A stretch of 64,000 bases of DNA. Origin: Candidatus Sulfopaludibacter sp. SbA3. GTDB lineage: Bacteria > Acidobacteriota > Terriglobia > Bryobacterales > Bryobacteraceae. The notes beneath the pieces are model-generated. The model was not told the DNA's origin, did no database searches, and saw nothing but the letters and a program-made list of their open reading frames with translations. Below, piece after piece: positions 51,533-59,965 of this stretch. Location: assembly GCA_945890485.1 (NCBI GenBank), contig CAMDCN010000022.1, positions 1-64,000 on the forward strand, in the 5' to 3' direction. Positions within the stretch are counted from its first letter, which is position 1. Every line of letters starts with the position of its first letter. The translations under genes and the position numbers were made by a program.

Positions 51533-52174
51533 TTATAGGTGGGTGAGGATTTCGGACAAGGGCTTTTTGGTGAGGTCGGGGACTTGGGCGTCAGGGGCGG
51601 GGTAGCCTACGGGGATTAGTAGAAAGGGGCGTTCGTTGGCGGGGCGGTGGAGAATTTTTGTCAGGAAGCCCATGGGGCTGGGGGTGTGGGTGAGGGTCGC
51701 TAGGCCGGCTAAGTGAAGGGCCGCGAGGAGGAAGCCGGTGGCTATGCCGACGGACTCCTGGACGTAGTAGTGCTTCACCTTTTCGCCTTCGGGGGTTAGA
51801 GCGTGGTTGATGGCGAAGACGACGATTAGGTAGGGGGCCGTTTCGAGGAAGGGCTTGTTTTCGTCGGTCCCGAACGGGGCTAGGGCGGCTAGCCATTCGG
51901 CGGGGAAACGGTGCTCGTAGTTTTCCTTCTCTTCGGCTTCGGCGGCTTCGCGGATCTGGCGCTTGATGGCCGGGTCGGCGACTACTACGAAGTGCCAGGG
52001 CTGCTGGTTGGCTCCGCTGGGGGCCGTCGCGGCGGTGCGGATGGCTTGCTCGATCAGGGCGTAGTCGACGGGTTCGGAGGAGAAGTCGCGGACCGTGCGG
52101 CGAGTGGCCATGCGGTCGTGGAACTCTCCGTCCGGGGGGCGGCGCTCAAAATCTAGCGGCTTAAAGCTGGGCAA
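51533..52174 (-). CDS. Nitroreductase-family flavoprotein (iodotyrosine-deiodinase/BluB-like)
   Basis: The 213-residue protein shows the FMN-binding R-R-T-V-R-D-F-S near residue 24, [12 protein letters not shown] near residue 52, and the late [10 protein letters not shown]. The S-G-A-N-Q-Q-P-W signature is closest to iodotyrosine deiodinase and BluB-like members. It likely reduces a quinone, nitro or halogenated aromatic compound using NAD(P)H and FMN. It overlaps the upstream PQQ gene by 14 bases and is therefore probably translated from the same mRNA. Confidence 0.9.
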   Translation of the reverse strand: MPSFKPLDFERRPPDGEFHDRMATRRTVRDFSSEPVDYALIEQAIRTAATAPSGANQQPWHFVVVADPAIKRQIREAAEAEEKENYEHRFPAEWLAALAPFGTDENKPFLETAPYLIVVFAINHALTPEGEKVKHYYVQESVGIATGFLLAALHLAGLATLTHTPSPMGFLTKILHRPANERPFLLIPVGYPAPDAQVPDLTKKPLSEILTHL

Positions 52175-53546
52175 AGCAGTAGAGGCTCGAACGGGTGCGG
52201 AGGTAGATGCGGCCGTTGACGATGGCGGGCGTCGCGAAGACCTCGTCGTCGAGCTCGTTCATCGCGAGGATCTCCCATTCGCCGGCTCCTTTGAGAACCA
52301 CGACTTTGCCGGCGGCGCTGATCATGTAGACCTTGCCATCACCGGCGACGGGAGAAGCCCAATACTGTTCGAGGGCTCCGGTGAGGCGGCCTTGCTTGAT
52401 GACTTCTCCGGTCTTGGGATTGAGGGTGGTTAGCACTCCTCCGTCCTTGACGATCCAGAGGGCTCCGGCGTAGTGGAGGGGCGCGGAGGTATTGGGGAGC
52501 GACTTCGAATAGCGCCAGAGAACGTGGGAGTTGGAGACGTCGCCGCGGCCGCCGGGCTTCGCCGCGACTAGCGCGTTGCGGGTTTGCTTCAACATGCGGT
52601 AGAAGCTCCACTCGCGGGAGTCGATGAAGCCGTCGTGGTCGAGGTCGGCGGCGGTGAAGCCTCCGGCTTTGATGCCGTAAGCAAGCGCTTCGGTGGCGTC
52701 GAGCTTGCCGTTGTTGTCTTTGTCGTGGGCGGCTTGGATTTCGTCGAAGGCGGGCACTTCAGGCATGGGGCCGTCGCCGCCGGTTTCCCAGGAGCTTTGG
52801 TACATGATGCCGTCGATGAGAATGGGGGGACTCTTCGATTGCCAGGACATGCCGCCGAACCACCAGAGCTTTTCGCCGGTGGCGAAGTTGTAGGCGACGG
52901 TGAGGTAGGCGCCGGGGATGATCATCTCCACCGGGCCACCCTTGGGGCGGTAGAGGGCGGGGACTCCGTAGCCGCGGGTGACTTCGGGGCGCTCGATCTT
53001 GTATTTTACTTTGCCGGTTTTGGCGTCGGCGGCGAGGAGGTAGGAGTTGGTGTCCTGGTCGCAGATGAGGACGACGGTGCCGTCGGCGACGATGGGCGAG
53101 GAGCCGTGGCCGTTGGGATTGTTGAACGGGCCGAGGGGCATCTGCCAGACGGGCTTGCCTTCGACGGTGTAGGCGAGGAGGCCGAAATCACCGAAGAACG
53201 AGTAGACGCGCTGGCCGTCGGAGGCAGGCGAGGGGGAGGCCGCGGAGTTGGTTTTCTGAAACGCTTCCTTGCGCGGGCGGGGGGATTCCTGTCGCCAGAG
53301 CTCCTTACCAGTCTCCGTGGACAAAGCGATGGTGAAGAGCTTTTCGCCTTCAACGGCGGTGACGAAAATGCGCTTGCCGACGACGATGGGCGAGGAGTGG
53401 CCGGGGGGCAGGGGGACCTGCCAGACCATGTTCTTTTTGGCGTTGAATTCGGTGGGGAGCTGGTGGCCTTCACTGACGCCGAGGGCTTCGGGGCCGCGGA
53501 ATTGGGGCCAATCGACGAAGGCGAGGAGGAGGATGGGCCAGATCAC
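52161..53546 (-). CDS. Secreted PQQ-like beta-propeller with EF-hand insertion (copy B)
   Basis: The 461-residue protein starts with a short signal ([11 protein letters not shown]) and W-P-Q-F-R-G-P. PQQ-type blades surround an inserted calcium-binding pair at about residues 278-325: [12 protein letters not shown] and [12 protein letters not shown], both complete EF-hand loops. The protein shares its whole architecture with the adjacent upstream gene, so the two arose by tandem duplication. Its start overlaps the stop of that gene by 4 bases. Enzyme activity is not evident; calcium may control folding or partner binding. Confidence 0.9.
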   Translation of the reverse strand: MIWPILLLAFVDWPQFRGPEALGVSEGHQLPTEFNAKKNMVWQVPLPPGHSSPIVVGKRIFVTAVEGEKLFTIALSTETGKELWRQESPRPRKEAFQKTNSAASPSPASDGQRVYSFFGDFGLLAYTVEGKPVWQMPLGPFNNPNGHGSSPIVADGTVVLICDQDTNSYLLAADAKTGKVKYKIERPEVTRGYGVPALYRPKGGPVEMIIPGAYLTVAYNFATGEKLWWFGGMSWQSKSPPILIDGIMYQSSWETGGDGPMPEVPAFDEIQAAHDKDNNGKLDATEALAYGIKAGGFTAADLDHDGFIDSREWSFYRMLKQTRNALVAAKPGGRGDVSNSHVLWRYSKSLPNTSAPLHYAGALWIVKDGGVLTTLNPKTGEVIKQGRLTGALEQYWASPVAGDGKVYMISAAGKVVVLKGAGEWEILAMNELDDEVFATPAIVNGRIYLRTRSSLYCFAQL

Positions 53547-54943
53547 TTCGCCCCCTTGGCAAAGCAGTAGAGGTTTTCGTGGGTGCGGAGGAAGATGCGC
53601 CCATCGAGGAAAGCGGGGGTGGCGTTGACGGCTTCGTTCATGGTGTTGACTTGGAGGATTTGCCAGTCGGCGCCGGTTTGGACGACGACCACTTTTCCTT
53701 CTTGCGAGATGGCGTAGAGTTTGTCGCCGGCGACGACAGGGGAGGAGTAGTAGTCACCGGGAGCGCCGGTGAGGCGGCCTTGTTTGAGCACGCCGCCGGT
53801 CTTGGCGTCGAGGGCGGTGAGGATGCCGCTTTCCTTGACGAGGTAGACGATGCCGTTGTGGAGGACGGGGGAGGGGGTGTTGGGGAGGGACTTGTGGTAG
53901 CGCCAGAGGACGTTGGTGGCGGTCATATCGCCGCGGCCGCCGAGCTTGATGGCGGAGACGGAGTTCACGGCTTGGCGGCGGGTTTGGTACATCTTCCAGT
54001 CGCGTTCTTCCATGGCGCCGGTGCGGTCGAGGTCCATGGCGGCCCAGTCTTTGGTGAGGCGGGGATCGAGGATTTCGGCTTGGGCGAGTTTGCCGTCTTT
54101 GTTGGCATCCCACTTGGCGAGGGCTTCCGCGAAGGGGGGGACGTCTTCCTGCTGGCCGGTGTCGGAGTTGCCGGCCCAGCCGAGGACGTAGACGACGCCG
54201 TCGCCCATGACGGGGGTGGGTTTGAGTTGCCAGGTGAGGCCGCCGACCCACCAGATGGGTTCGCCGGTGGCGACGGAGTAGGAGATGAGTTGATAGCTGC
54301 CGGCGACGAGAACTTCGTTGGGGCCATTGAGAACCGGGGTGGCGAAGCCGCGGGCGACGTCGGGACGGTCTCGACGCCACTTTTGTTTGCCGGAGTCTTT
54401 GTCGATGCCGAGGAAGAAGGAGCCGGTTTCGGCGTCGCAGAGCATGAGGAGGGTGTTGCCGGAGAGGACGGGGGAGGCGCCCATGCCGAAGGGGTTATTG
54501 AAGGGGCCGAGGGGGAGGCGCCAACGTTCCTTGCCGGCGGCGTCGTAAGAGATGAGGCCGAACTCGGTGAAGAAGGCGTAGACGTTTTGGCCGTCGGTGA
54601 CGGGGCTGGGGCTGGCGGGGGAGTTTTGTTTGTGGAACTCGCCGGCGCGGTCGCGGGGGAGGGATTTGCGCCAGCGTTCGGCGCCGGATTTACGGTCGAG
54701 AGAAATGATATATAGCGATTTGTCGTCGTGGGCGGTGAGGAAGATTTGGGATTTCGAGAAGACGGGGGAGCTGTGGCCGGGGGGAAGGGGCGTTTTCCAG
54801 ACTACGTTCTGGGTGGGGCTGAAGACGATGGGGAGGTCGGTTTCGGGGGAAACGCCGGTGGCGTTGACGCCGCGGAACTGGGGCCATTCGTTGGCGTTTG
54901 CTGCGGGCAGGAGGGTGAGGAGAAGGAACGCTATTTGCCGCAT
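53543..54943 (-). CDS. Secreted PQQ-like beta-propeller with EF-hand insertion (copy A)
   Basis: The ATG at 54943 gives a signal (M-R-Q-I-A-F-L-L-L-T-L-L-P-A-A-N-A) and 466 residues, whereas the longer open frame has a low-complexity Pro-rich start. The opening W-P-Q-F-R-G-V-N-A-T-G, blade motifs and central insertion match copy B. Here the first EF-hand loop D-A-N-K-D-G-K-L-A-Q-A-E is intact, but the second, D-L-D-R-T-G-A-M-E-E-R-D, has lost a typical side chain. It is the first gene of a three-gene unit with copy B and the nitroreductase. Confidence 0.9.
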   Translation of the reverse strand: MRQIAFLLLTLLPAANANEWPQFRGVNATGVSPETDLPIVFSPTQNVVWKTPLPPGHSSPVFSKSQIFLTAHDDKSLYIISLDRKSGAERWRKSLPRDRAGEFHKQNSPASPSPVTDGQNVYAFFTEFGLISYDAAGKERWRLPLGPFNNPFGMGASPVLSGNTLLMLCDAETGSFFLGIDKDSGKQKWRRDRPDVARGFATPVLNGPNEVLVAGSYQLISYSVATGEPIWWVGGLTWQLKPTPVMGDGVVYVLGWAGNSDTGQQEDVPPFAEALAKWDANKDGKLAQAEILDPRLTKDWAAMDLDRTGAMEERDWKMYQTRRQAVNSVSAIKLGGRGDMTATNVLWRYHKSLPNTPSPVLHNGIVYLVKESGILTALDAKTGGVLKQGRLTGAPGDYYSSPVVAGDKLYAISQEGKVVVVQTGADWQILQVNTMNEAVNATPAFLDGRIFLRTHENLYCFAKGAK

Positions 54944-55031
54944 GATTTGGTCATGATATCGGAGTGGGGGTGGGGGTTGGGATGGGGGATACGGAGGCGG
55001 CCCGGTGTGATCTGGATACAATCAGAGTGCT

Positions 55032-55244
55032 ATGCAGAGTGCAGTCGTAGTATCCGACCCGGAGATCATGCATGGGACGCCGTGCTTTCGAGGGACACGG
55101 GTGCCCTTTAAGAATCTGATCGATTACCTTGAGGATGGGTATTCGTAGGACGAGTTTGTTGGCCAGTTTCCCACCGTGTCCCGCGAGCAAGCCGTGCAGG
55201 CCCTTGAGGAGGCCAAGGATTCGCTGCTCGCTAAGATTGCATGA
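55032..55244 (+). pseudogene. DUF433-type antitoxin gene with internal stop
   Basis: Reading from ATG 55032, the translation follows the DUF433 pattern: V-V-V-S-D-P-E-I-M-H-G-T-P-C-F-R-G-T-R then V-P-F-K-N-L-I-D-Y-L-E-D-G-Y-S. TAG at 55146-55148 interrupts it at codon 39. The same frame then continues D-E-F-V-G-Q-F-P-T-V-S-R-E-Q-A-V-Q-A-L, which is the normal DUF433 C-terminal half, to TGA 55242-55244. A single base change would restore a 70-codon gene. DUF433 proteins are the usual antitoxins of DUF5615 (Mut7-C-like) toxins. Confidence 0.85.
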
Positions 55245-55309
55245 AGATCTTGCTGGACGGCGTGCTTGATTGGGCCAGCCGATTTGGCGTCAGCGGCGAG
55301 TTACGCTGA
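55241..55309 (+). pseudogene. DUF5615-type toxin remnant
   Basis: The ATG at 55241 overlaps the DUF433 stop (ATGA), exactly the usual toxin position. The product begins M-K-I-L-L-D, the hallmark opening of DUF5615 toxins (PIN-like fold, with the Asp as a metal ligand), but ends after 22 codons at TGA 55307-55309. The remaining 80-90 codons of a normal toxin are missing. A deletion that joined the start of the toxin directly to the next antitoxin gene is the simplest explanation. Confidence 0.7.
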
Positions 55310-55316
55310 GGCTGTG

Positions 55317-55523
55317 ATGGAGACGGACATCCAGATCGTTTCGAACGAGGCCGGCGAGGTGACGGCGGTAATCGTGCCGATCGCTCTTTGGAAGGAGATC
55401 GCCTTCGAACGGGAGACGGCGTATCTGCTGAGGTCTCACACGATGCGGCAACGTCTGCTGGCTGCGCTCGAACGGGAGAGTGGGGCGCCGTTCGAGGACG
55501 CGGTGGCGAAGCTGGGTTTGTGA
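55317..55523 (+). CDS. Phd/YefM (Axe-like) antitoxin, intact
   Basis: I choose the ATG at 55317, preceded by TGAGG, for a 68-residue protein. The N-terminal part (I-Q-I-V-S-N-E-A-G-E-V-T-A-V-I-V-P-I-A-L) resembles the DNA-binding fold of Phd/YefM-type antitoxins. The tail E-R-E-T-A-Y-L-L-R-S-H-T-M-R-Q-R-L-L-A-A is typical of partners of YoeB/Txe toxins. The following toxin frame starts as GTG inside the last codons (GTGA overlap) but is frameshifted, so this antitoxin has no working partner here. Confidence 0.8.
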   Translation: METDIQIVSNEAGEVTAVIVPIALWKEIAFERETAYLLRSHTMRQRLLAALERESGAPFEDAVAKLGL

Positions 55524-55636
55524 GGAAGATTGAATTTGCCCCGCCGCATTCGAGGATCTCGCATGGTGGACAAACCGGTAGTAGTTCGATCGCGGACGAG
55601 CCAGCCAGAGCCTTGGACCGACGACCCGAGCACTAG
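55520..55636 (+). pseudogene. Txe/YoeB-type toxin remnant (frameshifted)
   Basis: The frame starts V-R-K-I-E-F-A-P-P at GTG 55520, as in Txe/YoeB toxins. After about codon 9 the correct protein F-E-D-L-A-W-W-T-N-R is found only in another frame (TTCGAGGATCTCGCATGGTGG at 55549-55569), followed at once by stops. Further downstream a third frame offers Q-P-E-P-W-T, reminiscent of the Txe G-K-P-E-P-L block. The coding region is thus broken by at least one indel and shortened; the RNase active-site C-terminus is gone. Confidence 0.72.
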
Positions 55637-55851
55637 TCAGGCCACTCTGCGCGCGGGATGCCGCTCCCTTCGATGATTGAGCGCATTGTTCCCAAGTGAA
55701 GTAGGCGACCGGCGTGAATGGCAACAATGACCTGCTTGCCGCTAGATTCGTTGCGCCACTTTTGATGACTTCCCGACTGGCCGGATAGCGAAAAACCGTT
55801 GTTCTTCAAAATCCTTACGACCTCGCCAGCAGTGAGCCTGGGGTACCGCGT
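55633..55851 (-). pseudogene. HicA-type toxin gene without a start codon
   Basis: Directly after the hicB stop on the minus strand a full HicA-like reading frame of 72 codons runs to TAG (55633-55635). It encodes P-R-L-T-A-G-E-V-V-R-I-L-K-N-N-G-F, then S-G-Q-S-G-S-H-Q-K-W-R with the catalytic His, and K-Q-V-I-V-A-I-H-A-G-R. The frame begins with ACG (T-R-Y-P-R-L), and no ATG, GTG or TTG precedes the conserved part. Removing one A from GGGTGAACG would place a GTG overlapping the hicB stop, so a one-base insertion probably destroyed the start. Alternatively it uses ACG or recoding. Confidence 0.75.
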
Positions 55852-56055
55852 TCACCCAATCGTGACCTCGGAAAGTATCGCGGACTCTGGGAGTTTGATG
55901 TCGGATGGTTCCAAATACAGCCGAATCGCTTCTTCGATGTTCTGGCGAGCCTCATCTTTGGTGACGCCGGCGGAGGCACATCCCGGCAATTCCGGACAGA
56001 CGGAGGAGTAACTATTGGTTTCCGGATCGAACTCGAGGACAACGCGGAACTTCAT
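55852..56055 (-). CDS. hicB: HicB-type antitoxin
   Basis: The ATG at 56055 gives 67 residues: M-K-F-R-V-V-L-E-F-D-P-E-T-N-S-Y-S-S-V-C, then P-E-L-P-G-C-A-S-A-G-V-T-K-D-E-A, the classic HicB partial RNase-H fold with C-P-E-L-P-G-C. The helix E-A-I-R-L-Y-L follows. A separate DNA-binding domain is absent, as in the short HicB forms. The order is hicB then hicA on the minus strand. The antitoxin is intact although the toxin start is lost. Confidence 0.9.
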   Translation of the reverse strand: MKFRVVLEFDPETNSYSSVCPELPGCASAGVTKDEARQNIEEAIRLYLEPSDIKLPESAILSEVTIG

Positions 56056-56081
56056 GACCTCATTGTATGTCCTGCCGTAGG

Positions 56082-58520
56082 TCAAAACGTCAGGCGGGCG
56101 CCGAGGGAGGCGTTGAAGCCGGGGGCGTCGATGCCGGAGCCGTGGATGCGGTAGTTGCGGTCGGTCAGGTTGGCGATGCCTCCGTACAAGATCCAGCGCT
56201 CACCGATGGGCAGCCAGCCGCGGACTTCGAACGTCGCCCAGCCGGCGGTGTTGTTGTAGAGCGCTACGCGCGTCGAGTCGGCGACGCCGGGGAGGACCCG
56301 GTTCTGGATTTGAAGCAGGGTCTCGCCGATGTTCGGGGCGCGGCCTCCGTTGAAGAAGTCGGCGATGTCGACGCGGCGGCGGGAGGCTCCGATGCGCTCA
56401 TCGTCGATGTCTCCTCCGCTCAGGCGGCTTTGGGCTCCGCTGGCTCGGAAGACGCCTTCGATGTACCAGCGGCGGGCGTAGCGGAGAGCGAACTCACCCT
56501 GCTGCGGAGGGAGACGGCGGATGTTGCGGTTGGGGTAGAGATCGCGGCCTAACAGGTACGAATAGTTCGCGAGGAGGCGCCAGCGGCTGGTGAGGTCGCT
56601 GCGCCAAAGGCTTTCGACGCCCCAATAGCGGGAGGCTCCGTCGTTGACGAAGGCCTTGACGGCGCGGGGATCGAACGTCGTGGCAACGGTGACTACGCCC
56701 TGGGCGCGTTGGGCGGCGGTCTGGGCGATGGGCGTAACGGGGAGCCCGGCGAGCGAGGTGGGCACGGCGTTGGCGGGGAACAGCAGGGTGCGGCGGACGA
56801 TGGGGTCGGCGAGGAGGGAATCGAAGAACTGGACTCGGCCGCTGTGGCGCTGGGATTTCCATTGGAGGCCGAACTCGACGTTGCGGAGGGTTTCAAAGCC
56901 AAGGGCGCGGGCGGGGGTTCCTTTCGAGAGCGCCCCTTCGCCGGCGGAATCGGCGAGCAGGGGGTTGGCGTTGAGAGCTTCGACCACGGGAATTTCGTAG
57001 CCGAGATCGTTGAGGCCGAGGGCGCCGAGGTCGTTGAGATTGGGGGCGCGGAAGCCTCGGCTGCCGGTGGCGTGGAGGGCCAGGGACGGGGTGAGGCGGT
57101 AGGAGAGGGAGCCGTGGCCGGTCCAGTCCCCGAAAGTGAGATTGGCGTAATTGACGCGGCTGTAGCGGATGCCATAGCCGGCGCGGAGGCGGGCGGGGAG
57201 TTCGGTGGAGCCTTGGAGGAAGTAGCCGCTACTGCGGTAGGCAGAGTTATCAGGATAGAGGGGGCGGGAGGCGAGGTTGTTGACGCTGCGGACGGAGCGG
57301 ATGCGTTCGTCGTAGAGTTCGGCGCCGAAGGCGAGGAGGGTGTGGGATTGGATGTGCGTGACGCCCTGGCCGGTGTAGCCGTAGGCGTTGACGCGGTTGA
57401 ATTCGCGAGTTACGGGGTCGGTTACGCGGAGGTTCTGGCGGATGCCGCCGTCCTGTTGGGAGTTGACGGAGAAGCGGGCGGAGAGGGAGTCGAACGGCCC
57501 GGCTTGGAGCTTTTCATAGCGGAGGTAGCCAAGGTCGAGGATCTGCGGGGTGAACTCGTTGGTGAGGCGGCCGAGGCCTCCCCAGAGATCCTTGTAATTG
57601 CGGATACCCCAGAGTTCGCCGCGCTGGTACCAGCCGGTGAGGGATTGGGTGGCCGAGGGGCGATAGGCGATTTTGCCGTGGGCGCCGGCTTGGGTGTAGG
57701 CGGTGTCCTGTTGGCGCCCACCGAGGAGGTCCTTGACGCGATCGCGGTCGAGGCCGTAGAGGCGGGTGAGGACGTTGCGGGAGTCGTAGCCGCCGCCGGC
57801 GCGGAGATCGTTATGGCGATGACCTGCGCCGCCGAAGAGGACAAAGAGTTTGGCGGTGCTGTGCGCGGCTTCGGCGGAGGCGCCACCGCCGAGGTCAGCG
57901 GATTGGCTGTTGAGGGAGAGCCGGCCGGCCCAACGGGGGACGTCGGTGAAGTTGGTGGGGCGGGTGAGGACTTGGATGGTGCCGCCGAGGCCGTCGGAGC
58001 CGTATTGAGTACCGGTGGGTCCAAGCATAGCTTCGACGTGGTCGGCCTGGCTGGGTTCGAGGTAGGCGAGGTATTGATTGGGGCCGCTGCGAAAGGTGGA
58101 GTTGTTGAAGCGGACGCCATCGACGAGGTTGAGCACCTGATAGCCGGTGAAACCGCGGAGGAAAGGCGAGACTTGGCCCGCACCGGTTTGCTGCATGAGG
58201 ACGTTGGGCTGGCCTTCGAGGGCGTGGGCGGCGGTGGGGTTGGGGTTGCCGCCGTTCAGGATGACTTGGGGGGATTCGGCCGAATCGACAGCGGCGCCGC
58301 GGATGGCCGTGACGGTGACGAGGAGGGCGGGGACGGGGCGGGCGTCGGCGGGGGCGTTCTGGAAGAAGTATTCGCCGTTGGCGTCCGTCGTGGTTTCGGC
58401 GATGATGGCGCCGTTGGGGGAGGTGAGAAGGACGCGGGTGAACGGTGCGTTGTCGAGCTTGCCCCGGAGGTCGGCGGCGAGAAGCGGCAAGGCCAGCAGG
58501 GCCAGGAGGCAGAGGCGCAT
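56082..58520 (-). CDS. TonB-dependent outer-membrane receptor
   Basis: The 812-residue protein starts with signal M-R-L-C-L-L-A-L-L-A-L-P-L-L-A-A. A short Cna/carboxypeptidase-like beta domain (about 20-75; T-T-D-A-N-G-E-Y-F-F) precedes the plug (S-P-F-L-R-G-F-T-G-Y-Q-V-L-N-L-V-D-G and M-L-G-P-T-G-T-Q-Y-G-S-D-G-L-G-G), then the barrel with L-R-N-V-E-F-G-L and a C-terminal strand ending in Phe. The plug matches siderophore/cobalamin/heme-type receptors better than Oar. Substrate cannot be told. The stop lies 26 bases from the hicB start, so the receptor is upstream-independent of the TA remnants. Confidence 0.93.
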   Translation of the reverse strand: MRLCLLALLALPLLAADLRGKLDNAPFTRVLLTSPNGAIIAETTTDANGEYFFQNAPADARPVPALLVTVTAIRGAAVDSAESPQVILNGGNPNPTAAHALEGQPNVLMQQTGAGQVSPFLRGFTGYQVLNLVDGVRFNNSTFRSGPNQYLAYLEPSQADHVEAMLGPTGTQYGSDGLGGTIQVLTRPTNFTDVPRWAGRLSLNSQSADLGGGASAEAAHSTAKLFVLFGGAGHRHNDLRAGGGYDSRNVLTRLYGLDRDRVKDLLGGRQQDTAYTQAGAHGKIAYRPSATQSLTGWYQRGELWGIRNYKDLWGGLGRLTNEFTPQILDLGYLRYEKLQAGPFDSLSARFSVNSQQDGGIRQNLRVTDPVTREFNRVNAYGYTGQGVTHIQSHTLLAFGAELYDERIRSVRSVNNLASRPLYPDNSAYRSSGYFLQGSTELPARLRAGYGIRYSRVNYANLTFGDWTGHGSLSYRLTPSLALHATGSRGFRAPNLNDLGALGLNDLGYEIPVVEALNANPLLADSAGEGALSKGTPARALGFETLRNVEFGLQWKSQRHSGRVQFFDSLLADPIVRRTLLFPANAVPTSLAGLPVTPIAQTAAQRAQGVVTVATTFDPRAVKAFVNDGASRYWGVESLWRSDLTSRWRLLANYSYLLGRDLYPNRNIRRLPPQQGEFALRYARRWYIEGVFRASGAQSRLSGGDIDDERIGASRRRVDIADFFNGGRAPNIGETLLQIQNRVLPGVADSTRVALYNNTAGWATFEVRGWLPIGERWILYGGIANLTDRNYRIHGSGIDAPGFNASLGARLTF

Positions 58521-58555
58521 GGAGGTTAGTATCGCTTAAGGATATTGCAGGGACG

Positions 58556-59947
58556 TTACGGCGCGCCGATCTGGAAGGTGGCCATTTCGCGGGTATTACG
58601 GACGAAGAGGCGGCCGTCGGCGATGGCGGGGACGTTCCAGGTCTTGCCATCGAGAGCGGTGAAGCGGGCGAGTTCTTCGTGGCCGGTGGGAACGGCTTTG
58701 ACGAGAGCGATGTCACCTTGTTCGGTGGTGACGACCAGGTGTCCGGAGGCAAGGAGGAGCTGGCCGTAGCCGTACCGGCCGCCTTTCCATTTCTGTTCGC
58801 CGGTTTTGACATCGACGCAGGCGAGGATGGCGTCATCGAGGCCGTAGAGGTGGCCTTCATGGAGGACGGCAGTGGAGAACTTCGTTTTGAGCTTTTTGTT
58901 TTGCCAGATGGCTTTGGTGGTTCCGTCCGGGGCAACTTCAACGAGGGCGGTGCCGTGGTCGTAACCGGAGGCGATGACGAACTGGTTGGGGCCGACGAGG
59001 ATGGGCGAGGAGCTATTGACGTCGTACTCGGTTTTCCACGGGAACTCCCAGAGGAGCTTGCCGTCGGCGGGGTTGAGGCCGACGACGCGGACGGCGGTGA
59101 CGGTGAGAATCTGGCGTTGTCCGTTGATGGTGCCGAGGATGGGGGAGGCGTAGGCGGCCTTTTCGCTCAGGCTGCCCCAGACTTTGGCGCCGGTGAGTTT
59201 GTTGTAGGCGACGATGCTTTTGCTTTGGGGTCCACCGGGCTGGACGATGACGAGGTCGTCGACGATGAGCGGGGAGGCCGACATCGCCCAGGGGAGGTTT
59301 TCGGCGTTGTTGTCTTCGAGGATGTTTTTCTGCCAGATCGGCTTGCCGGTTTTGGCGTCGAGGACGACGAGGTGGCCTTCGGCGCCGAGCGAATAGAGCT
59401 TGCCGTCGTGCCAGGTGGGGGTGGCGCGGGGGCCAGGGCCGCCCATGGATTCCTGGAAATCGGCTTCGTAGCGGTGGGTCCAGCGTTCGCGGCCGGTGGC
59501 GACGTCGTAGGCAGCGATGACCTCCTGGGCTTTGCGCTGTTCGATGGTGAAGGCGAGGCCGTCGGCGATGACGAAGCTGGCCCAGCCGCCGCCGATGGGC
59601 TGTTTCCATAGCTGCTTGAGCTTGCCTTCGGGCCAGGCGGTGAGGATCTTGGTTTGGGTGTAGTGGCCGTCGCGGAGGGGGCCTCGGAAGTCGGTCCAAT
59701 AGGGCGCAGGCGGGGTAGCGGCGGCAGGGATAACTTCAGGAGGAGGCGCCGCCGCGGGCTGTGCGCGGCTGGCCTCCACCTTTTCATAGTGAGCTTCGGG
59801 GGCGTCGAATTTGACTTGCGCGGGGACGCCGGCGCCATCAAGATCGACCCGTCCGCCGAAGACTCCGAAGACGAGAGCGGCCGCGCCGGCTACGACGACG
59901 AGGGCAAGGAGAACCGGCTTAAAAATGCGCGTCATTCGCGAGGGCAT
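58556..59947 (-). CDS. Membrane-anchored or exported PQQ-like beta-propeller
   Basis: The ATG at 59947 (M-P-S-R-M-T-R-I-F-K-P) gives 463 residues; a second ATG at 59935 is possible. An N-terminal hydrophobic segment (V-L-L-A-L-V-V-V-A-G-A-A-A-L) acts as signal or anchor and is followed by a Pro/Ala-rich linker to about residue 75. The propeller starts W-T-D-F-R-G-P-L-R-D-G and has blades such as T-G-K-P-I-W-Q-K and D-G-K-L-L-W-E-F. No EF-hand insertion is present, unlike the 52-55 kb pair. It lies 18 bp from the divergent LuxE-like gene. Confidence 0.88.
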   Translation of the reverse strand: MPSRMTRIFKPVLLALVVVAGAAALVFGVFGGRVDLDGAGVPAQVKFDAPEAHYEKVEASRAQPAAAPPPEVIPAAATPPAPYWTDFRGPLRDGHYTQTKILTAWPEGKLKQLWKQPIGGGWASFVIADGLAFTIEQRKAQEVIAAYDVATGRERWTHRYEADFQESMGGPGPRATPTWHDGKLYSLGAEGHLVVLDAKTGKPIWQKNILEDNNAENLPWAMSASPLIVDDLVIVQPGGPQSKSIVAYNKLTGAKVWGSLSEKAAYASPILGTINGQRQILTVTAVRVVGLNPADGKLLWEFPWKTEYDVNSSSPILVGPNQFVIASGYDHGTALVEVAPDGTTKAIWQNKKLKTKFSTAVLHEGHLYGLDDAILACVDVKTGEQKWKGGRYGYGQLLLASGHLVVTTEQGDIALVKAVPTGHEELARFTALDGKTWNVPAIADGRLFVRNTREMATFQIGAP

Positions 59948-59965
59948 GACATCAGAATAAGATAT

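Noticed and set aside
51337-51546. Possible 69-residue protein
   Set aside because: Very basic, no homolog recognised, no good ribosome binding site and its end lies in the nitroreductase gene.
56709-58529. 606-codon + strand open frame opposite the second TonB receptor
   Set aside because: Low-complexity Gly/Glu/Ala/Val product and complete overlap with a well-supported receptor.
58445-59611. 388-codon + strand open frame opposite the PQQ gene
   Set aside because: Shadow of the minus-strand propeller gene; no family resemblance.
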